NCBI GenBank assembly: GCA_013289045.1
Contig: JABDAU010000018.1
Location: 1-52,858, forward strand
Length of the DNA: 52,858 nucleotides
Origin: Bacteroidota bacterium
GTDB lineage: Bacteria > Bacteroidota > Bacteroidia > Sphingobacteriales > Sphingobacteriaceae
Direction: 5' to 3'
The stretch's first letter is position 1, and each line of letters starts with the position of its first letter. Shown here piece after piece: positions 1 through 7,916 of the stretch. The position numbers and the translations under genes are program-made. Below the pieces are notes generated by a model, which did not search any database, was not told where the DNA came from, and saw only the letters and a program-made list of their open reading frames with translations.

Positions 1-1
1 C

Positions 2-2011
2 CACAGCGTGAACAACTATGATGCAGTGAGTACGACCTACGATTTTACCAATGCGCCGACCACGGTAACCAGGGTACACTACAATACGCTTAACGGCGGC
101 TATCCGCCGGTGACCATCTTTAACCGGTACATATACGACCATATGGGCAGAAAGCTAAAAACATGGGAACAGATCACCAATACCAGTAGTACGGGAGTAG
201 TTACCGCCACTGCAAATACGCTTCTGTCCCAGCTGGTATATAATGAGATAGGGCAACTGGAAAACAAGCAATTACATAATATTGGGGATACTACGATAGC
301 GGCTAACTTTAAGCAGGCAATAGCTTATACCTACAATGAACGCGGCTGGCTGCTGACGAGCAGCGCCCCGTTATTCCAGGAGCAACTGCAATACAACAGC
401 GTAAACAATGTAACAGGAATCACGCCGACCGCTCAGTTTAACGGCAATATAGCGAGTGCAAGCTGGGGCACATCGGCCGCTCCAAACGGCAATTCATACG
501 TGTATACGTATGATGCCTTGAACCGGCTAACTGACGGCACTTCAGCGTCAACAGGGAACAGGGAAAACATTGCCTATGACCTGAATGGCAATATAACCAC
601 GCTTAACCGCTATGGATTATATACCGATGTTTTGGCATACAATTACGGGAGTACCAGTAATTATACGGATCAATTACAAACCATCACCGAAACGGGTTCC
701 AACCCCAGCGTTAAAACCGGCGGTACGTTTACTTACCATTATGACGGTAACGGTAACACAACCATTGACCCCAGTAAACCAACGGGTTCTATAGCCATTG
801 CCTATAACCTGTTAAACTTGCCGCAGAGCATAACCGGGGGCAAAACCATTACCTATACGTATAAGGCCGACGGGGATAAACTAAGAAGGGTAAGCCCCGT
901 GACAGGCAATACGGATTATATCGGTGGTATTGAGTACGATGCTACCGGCGCCAACACGTCCGCCATTACCTTTATCCAAACCGAAGAAGGACGGGCGATC
1001 CCATCGGGGACATCGGCATATAACTATGAATATTACCTCACCGATCATCTTGGAAACAGCAGGATAGCATTTGACACCCAATCCGGCAGTGCCGTCCCTT
1101 CACAGTCGGATGACTATTATCCTTTTGGTATGGACATCAGCCACAGTATTGCACACCCGCAAAATTATTACCTTTACAACAAGAAGGAATTGCAGCAGGA
1201 ATTCGGTGAGTATGATTATGGCGCAAGGTTCTATGACCCGGTGATTGGGAGGTGGACGAGTGTGGATCCGTTGGCGGAGAAGTATCGTAAATGGTCACCT
1301 TACAATTACGTTGATGATAATCCGATGGGGAACACCGACCCTGATGGGATGGGGCCATGTCCCGAATGTGCCATTTTAAATCTTAAAATTCTTAAAGCTG
1401 TCGCTAAATCTGTCATAACTACAATCGGCGTTTTACTTGCACCTATAGACGACATGAATGCTGGGGGACATATGAAAGTAGGTTCACCACAATGGAAAGC
1501 ACTACAACAAAAAGGGAAACAAGATGTCAAGGCGGCAGTTACTACTGGTGCTGTTATGGTTATGACTGATGGCTTAATAGGGCGTATTGCTGGTGCTTTC
1601 GGTACTTCGGTAACCAGTAATTCCGTTTGGGCATTAGATGCATCGGAACGAGGTTTTGCTGTAGAACAAATGTTGGGGGGGAATCTTCCTTACGGTTTTC
1701 CTGTTATTGACAAATTTAATCCTGAAACGGGGGTTGCGACGAGCATAAAAAGTATTGATGTAACTGCCGATTCTTACACTAAAGGGAACGGTTTATTTAA
1801 CACATTAAAGAGCTATGTTAATAAATTAGATGGTTTCCAAGGCGCTACCAGAGGGGATTTTTCAGTTGAAGGCGGTGATATAACGAGCAAAGTGTTAGAA
1901 GTGGGAATACAGCCCGGGAAAGCCACTTTAAGTCAATGGGAGCAAATTGGTAACGCTATGAAATATGCAAAGGATAATAATATAGATTTCAAACTACAAT
2001 TTGTTAAATAA
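2..2011 (+). CDS. RHS repeat polymorphic toxin, 5' end outside window
   Basis: The reading frame is open to the window edge, so the N-terminal part of a much larger RHS/YD-repeat protein is missing. YD-type repeats (YTYDALNRL, YHYDGNGN, YTYKADGDKLRR) run through the first 300 residues. The RHS core follows: LTDHLGN, YYPFGM, DYGARFYDPVIGRWTSVDPL and ending NTDPDG. RHS proteins form a shell around a cleaved C-terminal toxin. After the core there is a short linker and a variable tail of about 220 residues. Its last 140 residues (RGFAVEQMLGGNLP, FPVIDKF, ATSIKSIDV) resemble the CdiA C-terminal nuclease family of the EC869 type; this assignment is from memory of the family. A likely immunity gene follows 1 nt after the stop. 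Confidence 0.9.
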   Translation, partial: HSVNNYDAVSTTYDFTNAPTTVTRVHYNTLNGGYPPVTIFNRYIYDHMGRKLKTWEQITNTSSTGVVTATANTLLSQLVYNEIGQLENKQLHNIGDTTIAANFKQAIAYTYNERGWLLTSSAPLFQEQLQYNSVNNVTGITPTAQFNGNIASASWGTSAAPNGNSYVYTYDALNRLTDGTSASTGNRENIAYDLNGNITTLNRYGLYTDVLAYNYGSTSNYTDQLQTITETGSNPSVKTGGTFTYHYDGNGNTTIDPSKPTGSIAIAYNLLNLPQSITGGKTITYTYKADGDKLRRVSPVTGNTDYIGGIEYDATGANTSAITFIQTEEGRAIPSGTSAYNYEYYLTDHLGNSRIAFDTQSGSAVPSQSDDYYPFGMDISHSIAHPQNYYLYNKKELQQEFGEYDYGARFYDPVIGRWTSVDPLAEKYRKWSPYNYVDDNPMGNTDPDGMGPCPECAILNLKILKAVAKSVITTIGVLLAPIDDMNAGGHMKVGSPQWKALQQKGKQDVKAAVTTGAVMVMTDGLIGRIAGAFGTSVTSNSVWALDASERGFAVEQMLGGNLPYGFPVIDKFNPETGVATSIKSIDVTADSYTKGNGLFNTLKSYVNKLDGFQGATRGDFSVEGGDITSKVLEVGIQPGKATLSQWEQIGNAMKYAKDNNIDFKLQFVK

Positions 2012-2012
2012 T

Positions 2013-2468
2013 ATGAAAACAGCATCTATTTATAAGATACCTAATAAAGGATATATAGTATTTGGAAAAAGTAAAACAGTAAGCGGCTTCAGAGTAGCAT
2101 CAGAACCTTATTTCAATATTTCAGAAACAGAAGCTAATGCCGATCTAATTGGGAATGCCATTAAGGCTTCTCTTTGTAATGACGATAATAAAAGAATACC
2201 TGATCCGAAAGATTGGAAGCAATCGGGAAAAGACTTTCTAAAGAAAATAGGCTTGAAAACTATGAAAGAATTAGATACGCACTTAAATAAATACGTAACA
2301 ATTGCGGAAGATGGATTGCAGATAACTTTTACACCATCGCAGCCTGCTGAAAAGCCAGATAAAGGTTTTTTGCATAAAGATAAAAGCGAATCTGTTTCTA
2401 TCAATTATCAAGCTACAAATCAGGAGATTATTGAAGCGTTAGAACTGGCTTTTAGTAAGTGTGGCTAA
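2013..2468 (+). CDS. probable immunity protein for the RHS toxin
   Basis: 151 residues from the ATG at 2013, which lies 1 nt after the toxin stop; an upstream in-frame TTG at 2001 would overlap the toxin gene and is less likely. It is a small soluble Lys/Glu-rich protein with no signal peptide or membrane segment. Immediate placement behind a polymorphic toxin tail is the normal position of the cognate immunity gene, and base composition drops (more A/T) in the toxin tail and this gene compared with the RHS core, as expected for exchangeable cassettes. The family was not recognised firmly; a CdiI-type protein is possible. Role is inferred from context. Confidence 0.7.
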   Translation: MKTASIYKIPNKGYIVFGKSKTVSGFRVASEPYFNISETEANADLIGNAIKASLCNDDNKRIPDPKDWKQSGKDFLKKIGLKTMKELDTHLNKYVTIAEDGLQITFTPSQPAEKPDKGFLHKDKSESVSINYQATNQEIIEALELAFSKCG

Positions 2469-2541
2469 ATTAAACGTGGCTGTATATGCCCGCCCGGCCA
2501 AGCGTCTGCGCTTGCCGAGATAACGAAAAGCAGTTAGAAAG

Positions 2542-2570
2542 ACAAAGCCTGGCCGAGCGCCGGGCTTTGT
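2542..2570 (+). terminator. hairpin after the toxin/immunity pair
   Basis: ACAAAGCCTGGC (2542-2553) pairs with GCCGGGCTTTGT (2559-2570), with one G:T pair and a 5-nt loop, followed by TATTTATCC. It lies 74 nt after the immunity gene. A weak T-tract makes it a moderate terminator call. Confidence 0.6.
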
Positions 2571-2724
2571 TATTTATCCAGCTACCGCAAGGGCTTTTAG
2601 GCTACCGCAAGGCTCTGCCTTGTGTGTACGCGTGCCAGGTAACGGTTTGGTAGTTGGGTAAAATTAGGGGTTTAAAATTATTTGCAACAAACAGGGGGCC
2701 TGGCCAATGCGTCGGGCTTTGTTG
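2547..2724 (+). repeat. duplicated RHS-tail segment
   Basis: The stretch GCCTGGCC...CGGGCTTTGTT occurs at 2547-2571 and again, slightly diverged, at 2698-2724. Between them a 12-nt unit GCTACCGCAAGG is repeated at 2581 and 2602. Such duplicated tails are common behind RHS genes, where toxin/immunity cassettes are exchanged by recombination. No gene is seen in 2469-2725. Confidence 0.5.
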
Positions 2725-2725
2725 T

Positions 2726-2953
2726 TTAAAGCGCGTTTTTTCTAATAAAGAAAGGCTTTTCAAGTTTCCAGCCAAAATGCTGCACAAGATAATCCAAAAC
2801 AGGCTTTTCGTATTCAGGGGCAGCTTTAAAATCAAAAAACAGGCCGTGCCCGGGTTCAATAATAGCATGGTGGCGTTCAGCCCATAGCTTTACATTTTCT
2901 TCAAACGTATTGGCCGCAGGGAATATGAAGGTGTTATCGTCAGACATTTTCAA
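2726..2953 (-). CDS. small hypothetical protein, 75 aa
   Basis: Small acidic-to-neutral cytosolic protein (MKMSDDNTFIFPAANTFEEN...), with no signal peptide or membrane segment. Family not recognised. An alternative start is Met3 (2947). It lies 24 nt downstream of the XRE-regulator remnant on the same strand, so it may once have been its partner in a two-gene unit. Composition is protein-like (W, H and F spread along the chain). The overlapping minus-strand frame at 2602-2868 reads as low-complexity hydrophobic residues and is taken as spurious. Confidence 0.5.
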   Translation of the reverse strand: MKMSDDNTFIFPAANTFEENVKLWAERHHAIIEPGHGLFFDFKAAPEYEKPVLDYLVQHFGWKLEKPFFIRKNAL

Positions 2954-2977
2954 GGTGTTTAATTGTGGTCTTACTGT

Positions 2978-3134
2978 TTAGTGGGCAAAGGCTTTTTTCG
3001 TTTTATTGTAAGCCAGTGCCATATCAATAAAGTAATATACTTTGTCTTTCTCCTCGTTAGGCAGGGCTTCAATATCTTCCATTCTGCGCACTAAATTCTT
3101 ATCCATAACCATCTGATCAGAATGGCCAATCAGG
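2978..3134 (-). pseudogene. C-terminal remnant of an XRE-family regulator
   Basis: The frame ending at 2978 encodes GHSDQMVMDKNLVRRM, LPNEEKDKVYYFIDMAL and a KTKKAFAH end. This pattern is the usual tail of small Bacteroidota XRE regulators (LPxxDK...FIDxxI...KAYA). The N-terminal helix-turn-helix domain is absent. Upstream of about 3134 the sequence changes to the start of an unrelated ATPase gene in another frame, so the regulator was truncated by a deletion. A Met at 3190 could allow a 70-residue product, but its first 20 residues read the ATPase sequence out of frame. Confidence 0.6.
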
Positions 3135-3230
3135 ATTTTCTCCAATAATAGTTTGAAACCCTTCGGAGAAATCAATGGTGATATCTTCAAAGTTCCTGAA
3201 ATTTGGAATGTTAATCTTTTTAATGTTCAT
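3117..3230 (-). pseudogene. N-terminal remnant of an SMC/OLD-like AAA ATPase
   Basis: From the ATG at 3230 the sequence reads MNIKKINIPNFRNFED, then ITIDFSEGFQTIIGEN, and hits a stop at 3117-3119. This is the standard opening of RecF/OLD-type ATPases (fRNFxxixidF...iiGENGAGK), cut inside the Walker A loop just after GEN. The sequence then runs into the XRE-regulator tail. Only about 32 ATPase residues remain. This was read directly from the minus strand. Confidence 0.65.
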
Positions 3231-3584
3231 TGGATGGATCTAACTGTGGTTATGAGTAGGTTATGTAAAGCTATCAAATAATTATGATTGTATTTAAGAT
3301 AAGTGGAGCTTGCAACATATAATCTAGATGCTATTAATGCTATAATTCACACGATCGTAGTCATTTCTATTCCGGGCTAAACTGACCATGCCATTATAAG
3401 GGGATAAAGTATAAGCATTAGGTCTGTTATCCGACTGATCTTTCTTTTTTAGTATTGACGGATGAGGATGGCGCATCCAGGATCGGGACAACGGGAAGAC
3501 AGGGCATTCGCATAGCCGTGCTTACCAAGCTGAATCCTGTAACTTATTAGAAGTCCTGAAGGTTGTAATGTTCAATACGGCAGC
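3231..3584. other. gene-free stretch
   Basis: No complete gene is seen. A short + strand frame at about 3449-3550 encodes LTDEDGASRIGTTGRQGIR and ends at a TAG; it could be the tail of a lost gene but was not recognised. Adjacent gene remnants suggest a decayed region. Confidence 0.4.
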
Positions 3585-4706
3585 CTAAATTCCAACTACA
3601 GCTTGGGCTTCATTGATCGCTGTCATGATCATGTGCCTGCCCTGTGCCCGCTTCTTCATGTTTTCATATTCACCATTGGCCCTGCACCATTTATTAAATA
3701 ACAGCAGCTTGGACTGCAGTCCGGCTGGCGTGCTGCATTCAGTCAGGAAAACCAATTGGATGTGGGTGTTCTGCTCCCATACATAAATGCCGAATTCATC
3801 CTGTATCGCGCTGACATCAGGATAGCCAATCACATTTTTTACTTGTATAACTGTAGCCTTGCCGTAAACAGCGATAAAATGAAAAGGACCATATTTAGGG
3901 GTAACGCCCGCAGCAGGCTTGTCGATTAGGTTCTGGTCATTGAGGAAGGGCCTGCCGGTATAGGCCTTGGCATCGGGGACGGATATGTTGTCCGGTATCG
4001 CGGTAACCTTCCAAGTGAAGATTTTGAAATCAGGACTCACTGCTAACAGATCGCTGAGCAACGTCCTGCATTGTTGTTCTCTTTCGGAATACTTGAGTTT
4101 CTTCCAGTTTAGCGATATCTTATTGTTACCGGCAATGTCAAAGTAAATTCGTGACAGCTCGATCCTGTCTTTTAACTGTGCGTAGATCAGGTCTTTCACG
4201 GCCTTTAGCAGCGCTTCTTTGAATTGTATTTCGGAAGTTCCGGTCGGGTAAATATCATTGAGAAAGAAATCCCCGTCAAGGACATATTGACTAAACATTG
4301 CATTCCTTTTCACCTCATCTGCATCAGCGGGGGTCGAAGTAAAATATCCCTGTAACTTGATAAACACAGATTTGCGGCTGGAGATAGTCAATGCAGCATC
4401 CAGCTCGGCATGACAGATACCTAAATCATAACCGGCCGGGGCCCAGCCTGATTCACCCGTGTAAAGTGCAATGAAAAGGTCTGCCATCTTCACCTTGGTG
4501 ATGCAAGATTTATAACTATCCTCCGTAGCATTAGCGGCAAACGCTTCGTTAATTTCAACCCGGAAGAAATCGTTGCCTAGAAACTTAATATTTTCGATCT
4601 CTTTCTTAATGTATTGGCGGATATCCGTCATGGTAATGGCGGTGGTTACCCCGTCCAGAATAAGTTTGTTTTTGTTACGGCTCGAAATGAAAATGTTGAA
4701 GATCAT
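3585..4706 (-). CDS. DUF4062 domain protein
   Basis: 373 residues. The N-terminal 150 residues match the DUF4062 pattern: an opening IFISSRNKN strand, an acidic F(R)VEINEAF segment, a SYKSCITKVKMADLFIALYTGESGW block and CHAELDAAL. DUF4062 is a TIR-like/Rossmann-type domain often found at the N-terminus of STAND NTPases and in bacterial conflict systems (family knowledge). Residues 160-373 are not recognised; no P-loop is visible. It is transcribed divergently from the nine-gene cluster starting at 5054, with a 347-bp shared upstream region, which suggests a functional link, though nothing proves it. Confidence 0.75.
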   Translation of the reverse strand: MIFNIFISSRNKNKLILDGVTTAITMTDIRQYIKKEIENIKFLGNDFFRVEINEAFAANATEDSYKSCITKVKMADLFIALYTGESGWAPAGYDLGICHAELDAALTISSRKSVFIKLQGYFTSTPADADEVKRNAMFSQYVLDGDFFLNDIYPTGTSEIQFKEALLKAVKDLIYAQLKDRIELSRIYFDIAGNNKISLNWKKLKYSEREQQCRTLLSDLLAVSPDFKIFTWKVTAIPDNISVPDAKAYTGRPFLNDQNLIDKPAAGVTPKYGPFHFIAVYGKATVIQVKNVIGYPDVSAIQDEFGIYVWEQNTHIQLVFLTECSTPAGLQSKLLLFNKWCRANGEYENMKKRAQGRHMIMTAINEAQAVVGI

Positions 4707-5053
4707 GATTTAATGATGGTGAAACCAGTTATAAATCAAATATACAATTTATACTTCATTACAGATTGCAGCGGCATCCTTCGCAAAAGATACAGCGTAA
4801 AGCTTGATCGCCAAAAAGCGGGATGCCCCAGAATCACAGCTATCGTCAGTAATAATATGACTTTGCAAGGTTTGGTTATTCCATCAACGACAAAAAAATA
4901 ATATTTAATTCATAAGCTTCTGTTAGACAAAATTTTGTAATATTATCCATCTGAATCCTTTGTATGCAATTAAACAACCTGAACATGTTTTTCCCGGTAT
5001 TAAAAGCTATACTTTCACTTGATAGCCCATTTAAATAAATAAAAACTTTACGG
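4707..5053. promoter_or_regulatory. divergent intergenic region
   Basis: 347 bp separate the starts of the DUF4062 gene and the + strand cluster. The half near 5054 is A/T-rich (TTTTGTAATATTATCC, TTTAAATAAATAAAAAC). No perfect TAnnTTTG element could be placed with confidence. Both transcripts must start here unless they are read from outside. Confidence 0.4.
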
Positions 5054-5671
5054 ATGGGTCAATTCAACACCAAAAACGGATTTATTTACGCGCTCCTCAG
5101 GTGGTCGATGGAAAAGACCCAGTATCTGAACCTGATCGAATATTTTAAATTAGCCGGCAGCAGGCTCAGCAAACAGACTGAGCCGAATGCCAAACGGCAT
5201 CTTTACATCAGTAACGCTGTCGACTTTTATACCATCCTGAAATGGCTGCTGATCTTGTCACTATGGTATTTTAAAGTGAATGCCGGCTGGATCCACTGGC
5301 TCGTGTGGTACATGATCATCACAAATCTCCACACCTTTATTTTTTACTTCCTCTGGAAGCCTTCGACTAATATTGATCATGATCGCAGTAAAAAAAGGTT
5401 CCTGAAACTCATCCTGGCCATCTTTTTTTCGGATCTGTGCTTTGCCTATATGTACAATATCTTTTATTTCCAGGAATTTACCTGGGATCAGAAATTCTGG
5501 TTTCCCGAACAAAGCATCTGGTTCAGTATTTCCAATTCAGTTGCAGGTAACTATGATAAAGTAAAACCGCTGACAGAGTTCAGTAATACGATCTCGATGA
5601 TACAGTATATGATCACATTTCTTTTTGTCGGCGTGATCATCAGCAAAGCAACTCCCGATAATAAACCTTAA
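5054..5671 (+). CDS. multi-pass membrane protein, first gene of the cluster
   Basis: 205 residues. A hydrophilic N-terminus (about 55 residues) is followed by hydrophobic segments at roughly 57-72 (TILKWLLILSLWYF), 76-98, 115-135 (LILAIFFSDLCFAYMY) and 185-200 (IQYMITFLFVGVIISKA), suggesting four membrane helices. No family recognised. It starts the + strand run and is separated from the CN-hydrolase gene by 13 nt, so the two are likely co-transcribed. Confidence 0.7.
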   Translation: MGQFNTKNGFIYALLRWSMEKTQYLNLIEYFKLAGSRLSKQTEPNAKRHLYISNAVDFYTILKWLLILSLWYFKVNAGWIHWLVWYMIITNLHTFIFYFLWKPSTNIDHDRSKKRFLKLILAIFFSDLCFAYMYNIFYFQEFTWDQKFWFPEQSIWFSISNSVAGNYDKVKPLTEFSNTISMIQYMITFLFVGVIISKATPDNKP

Positions 5672-5684
5672 CACGAACACCCAT

Positions 5685-7073
5685 ATGAGAAGAAGTTGGC
5701 TGGATGTCATGAATAGCTTTTCAAATCTGTTAAAGCATTACGATTATTTAAAAGCAGAGCATTCAGCCGCGCTAAGGGCCAAGGAAAATGTAGCCACTAT
5801 CAAGCACCTGGAACAATATCCGGTACTCACCGCTCCCCCGCATAATTTTACGTTGTATCTCGAACAGTTAACAGAATGCTTGGATGCAATCATCTTCGAT
5901 TATGAAGAATATGAGCAAACGCAACTCATGTACTATGTCTTGGACGATTTTGATTATTATTTCATCAATCCCGGCCGGGACAATAAGCTGATCACCGGCG
6001 TGGTCGGCGACGCCAGGGATGTTTTTCTGAAGCCCTCCAAATACTGGAAGGCTTATAAAGGTTCACCTATAGATTCTTCTAAATCATTCTCTAGCTTCGG
6101 ACTTTACGATGTTAGAAGCAAGGCTGCCATCATCCGCTTGGATGACCTGGCTGACCAGTTCCATATAGAAAACAATACCGTTGATCCGATCGAAAAGAGC
6201 AAACAGCTGAATGTCGGCCTGTTCCCTCTTTCCAAAGAGTTTCTCAGAACTTTCCGGATAACCGGCATGACCAATGAAATACGCAAGATATATGGATTTT
6301 TGAGTGACAAGCTGCTGCATGAGGCCTACGCACAGGAAGTGGAGCACATCATTAAGAGCATTAATGATAACGATATGCATATTGCAGTGTTCCCGGAGCT
6401 GCTCATTAACGATGAGGTCGTGGCGCTGTTAAAAGAAGGAGTAAAAAGTCTGAACAAGCAGTTCTTTATCTTGGTAGCCGGCAGTGATCACCGGAAATAC
6501 GCTGATGACAAGTATAAAAATACCGTTCCGGTGCTGGTGTATTTTAACCAGCAAATCCATGAATTCAGTTACTCAAAAATGGATTCTTTTCATCTGGAGG
6601 TCAATGAAAAGAGCTTTAAAGACATCAGCCGAATCATGCCTGGCTTCCACGATGCTTTCGGGACCGAAGCACCTTGGCCAGTGGCTTTTTTAAAAGAGGA
6701 TGTAGATCCGGATCACACTTTATTATTATTGTCCACGAAAAAATTCGGGGACATTGGCTTTGTGATCTGTAAAGATGCCCTTTCCGACTTTAGTTTCTTG
6801 ATTGAAAACTACCAGCGGCTGGCGGATCATATGTTCATCATTTCCCTGAATTTCAGTCCCAAGGCAGATTTTTTAGCAAAAAGTAACCACATGGTCATGG
6901 AAAGTCACATCGGTTGTTATTATGTGAATGCACGGTCATTCGACACCAAAAATGTTAGTCCAACCTTTTATGTCACGCCTAAAGACCCAGAACCTGTTTT
7001 TATAAAGGACGAACAAACGCACTTGCCTTATACGATTTATCCGAGATTACTTCCCCAAGAAAATAAAATCTAA
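5685..7073 (+). CDS. CN-hydrolase (nitrilase-fold) family protein
   Basis: 462 residues. The C-terminal half carries nitrilase-superfamily signatures: IAVFPELLI (Glu near 237), a candidate Lys near 296 (YSKMDSF), and GFVICKDALSD, whose Cys near 361 fits the nucleophile of the Glu-Lys-Cys triad. ADHMFIISLNFSPKADF follows, as in other family members. The first 220 residues are an unrecognised extension. Nitrilase-fold enzymes hydrolyse amides or nitriles, often releasing ammonia; the substrate here is unknown. Presence between a membrane protein and a regulator/ATPase pair, with an amino-acid permease downstream, suggests an amide or amino-acid derivative, as inference only. Confidence 0.75.
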   Translation: MRRSWLDVMNSFSNLLKHYDYLKAEHSAALRAKENVATIKHLEQYPVLTAPPHNFTLYLEQLTECLDAIIFDYEEYEQTQLMYYVLDDFDYYFINPGRDNKLITGVVGDARDVFLKPSKYWKAYKGSPIDSSKSFSSFGLYDVRSKAAIIRLDDLADQFHIENNTVDPIEKSKQLNVGLFPLSKEFLRTFRITGMTNEIRKIYGFLSDKLLHEAYAQEVEHIIKSINDNDMHIAVFPELLINDEVVALLKEGVKSLNKQFFILVAGSDHRKYADDKYKNTVPVLVYFNQQIHEFSYSKMDSFHLEVNEKSFKDISRIMPGFHDAFGTEAPWPVAFLKEDVDPDHTLLLLSTKKFGDIGFVICKDALSDFSFLIENYQRLADHMFIISLNFSPKADFLAKSNHMVMESHIGCYYVNARSFDTKNVSPTFYVTPKDPEPVFIKDEQTHLPYTIYPRLLPQENKI

Positions 7074-7089
7074 ACATTTGCAACAAATA

Positions 7090-7171
7090 TGTCGAATTAA
7101 TGTCTAATAATTAAACCATTTGCTATTGCAGATGTTAAATTAAATATTAATTTTGTCGAATTAATGTCGAA
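7090..7171 (+). promoter_or_regulatory. paired TGTCGAA direct repeats before the HTH-like gene
   Basis: A 15-bp block TGTCGAATTAATGTC occurs at 7090-7104 and again at 7154-7168, exactly 64 bp apart. Each block holds two TGTCGAA-like units 11 bp apart (7090, 7101, 7154, 7165; the second is TGTCTAA). The last unit overlaps the ATG at 7164. Spacing of one helical turn within each pair fits a DNA-binding protein; autoregulation by the 7164 gene product is a plausible guess. Confidence 0.5.
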
Positions 7172-7916
7172 AATGGATTTAGATACACTCAGATACGAGG
7201 TTCAGCGCCTGGATGGAACTCCGGCAGCCGTAACCAACGCCGTCAGCTTGATCGTCGAAGAATACGAACGTTCAGCTTACCTTCCCAAAAGCATAGAATA
7301 CGGCTTTTTCGAGGAGTTCTTCAAAAATATCATTGACTGGATCGGAAAAGGCCAGGAAAAAGACCTGCTGGAGATGTTCACGTCGATTAAGGCGACCATC
7401 GACAGCGATGATGAATTCATTTCGCCCTTTGCCGGTACTTCCGGAAAACGGCGTTTCGGAGCGCAGCTGAACTTCGTACGTGATTTCATTGAGATCTACC
7501 TGCGTTCGGATATGGCCAGCAAAGACGAGCAGTATTTAAAAGATGACAGTAAGAAAGCCAAAAGATTGCGGCTCCTGCTCTGCGATATGTACCGCCAGGA
7601 CGGACCTATAACCGTCAGCAGCTTGCAACATATAGAGCTATATGAAGAACTTAATGCAAAGACACCTGAACGGGACCTTACCCAGCTGGTTGAATGGGGT
7701 TTTTTGAGAAAAAAAGCCGCATCGCCGAAAAAGATCTTTTATGAGCTTACTTCAAAGGCTCATTTTTTCAGGGCACGGATCGAGGAAAGTGTGGCCGCCT
7801 CGCGGGCATTGGAAGAATATGACGAAGAAGCTGCAGAAAGCGGATCGATGTTCGGTGAGCATGCGCTTGCTAGCCTCCATAATTATTTACCAAGAAATAC
7901 ATCATCCCGCAAATGA
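7164..7916 (+). CDS. winged-helix-like cluster protein, 250 aa
   Basis: 250 residues. An N-terminal helical half (residues 1-115) has no recognised family. Residues 130-215 look like a winged helix: RLRLLLCDMYRQDGPITVSSL, ELNAKTPERDLTQLVEWGFLRKKA, then KKIFYELTSKAHFF. This is the helix-helix-wing pattern used in DNA binding or in protein contacts. The ATG at 7164 and a second in-frame ATG at 7173 are both possible. The gene overlaps the start of the next by 4 nt (ATGA), so it is translationally coupled to the ATPase-fusion gene and its product probably works with it. Confidence 0.65.
   Translation: MSKMDLDTLRYEVQRLDGTPAAVTNAVSLIVEEYERSAYLPKSIEYGFFEEFFKNIIDWIGKGQEKDLLEMFTSIKATIDSDDEFISPFAGTSGKRRFGAQLNFVRDFIEIYLRSDMASKDEQYLKDDSKKAKRLRLLLCDMYRQDGPITVSSLQHIELYEELNAKTPERDLTQLVEWGFLRKKAASPKKIFYELTSKAHFFRARIEESVAASRALEEYDEEAAESGSMFGEHALASLHNYLPRNTSSRK

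Noticed and set aside
2602..2868. 88-aa minus-strand frame
   Set aside because: Overlaps a better frame at 2726-2953 and spans the RHS tail repeats.
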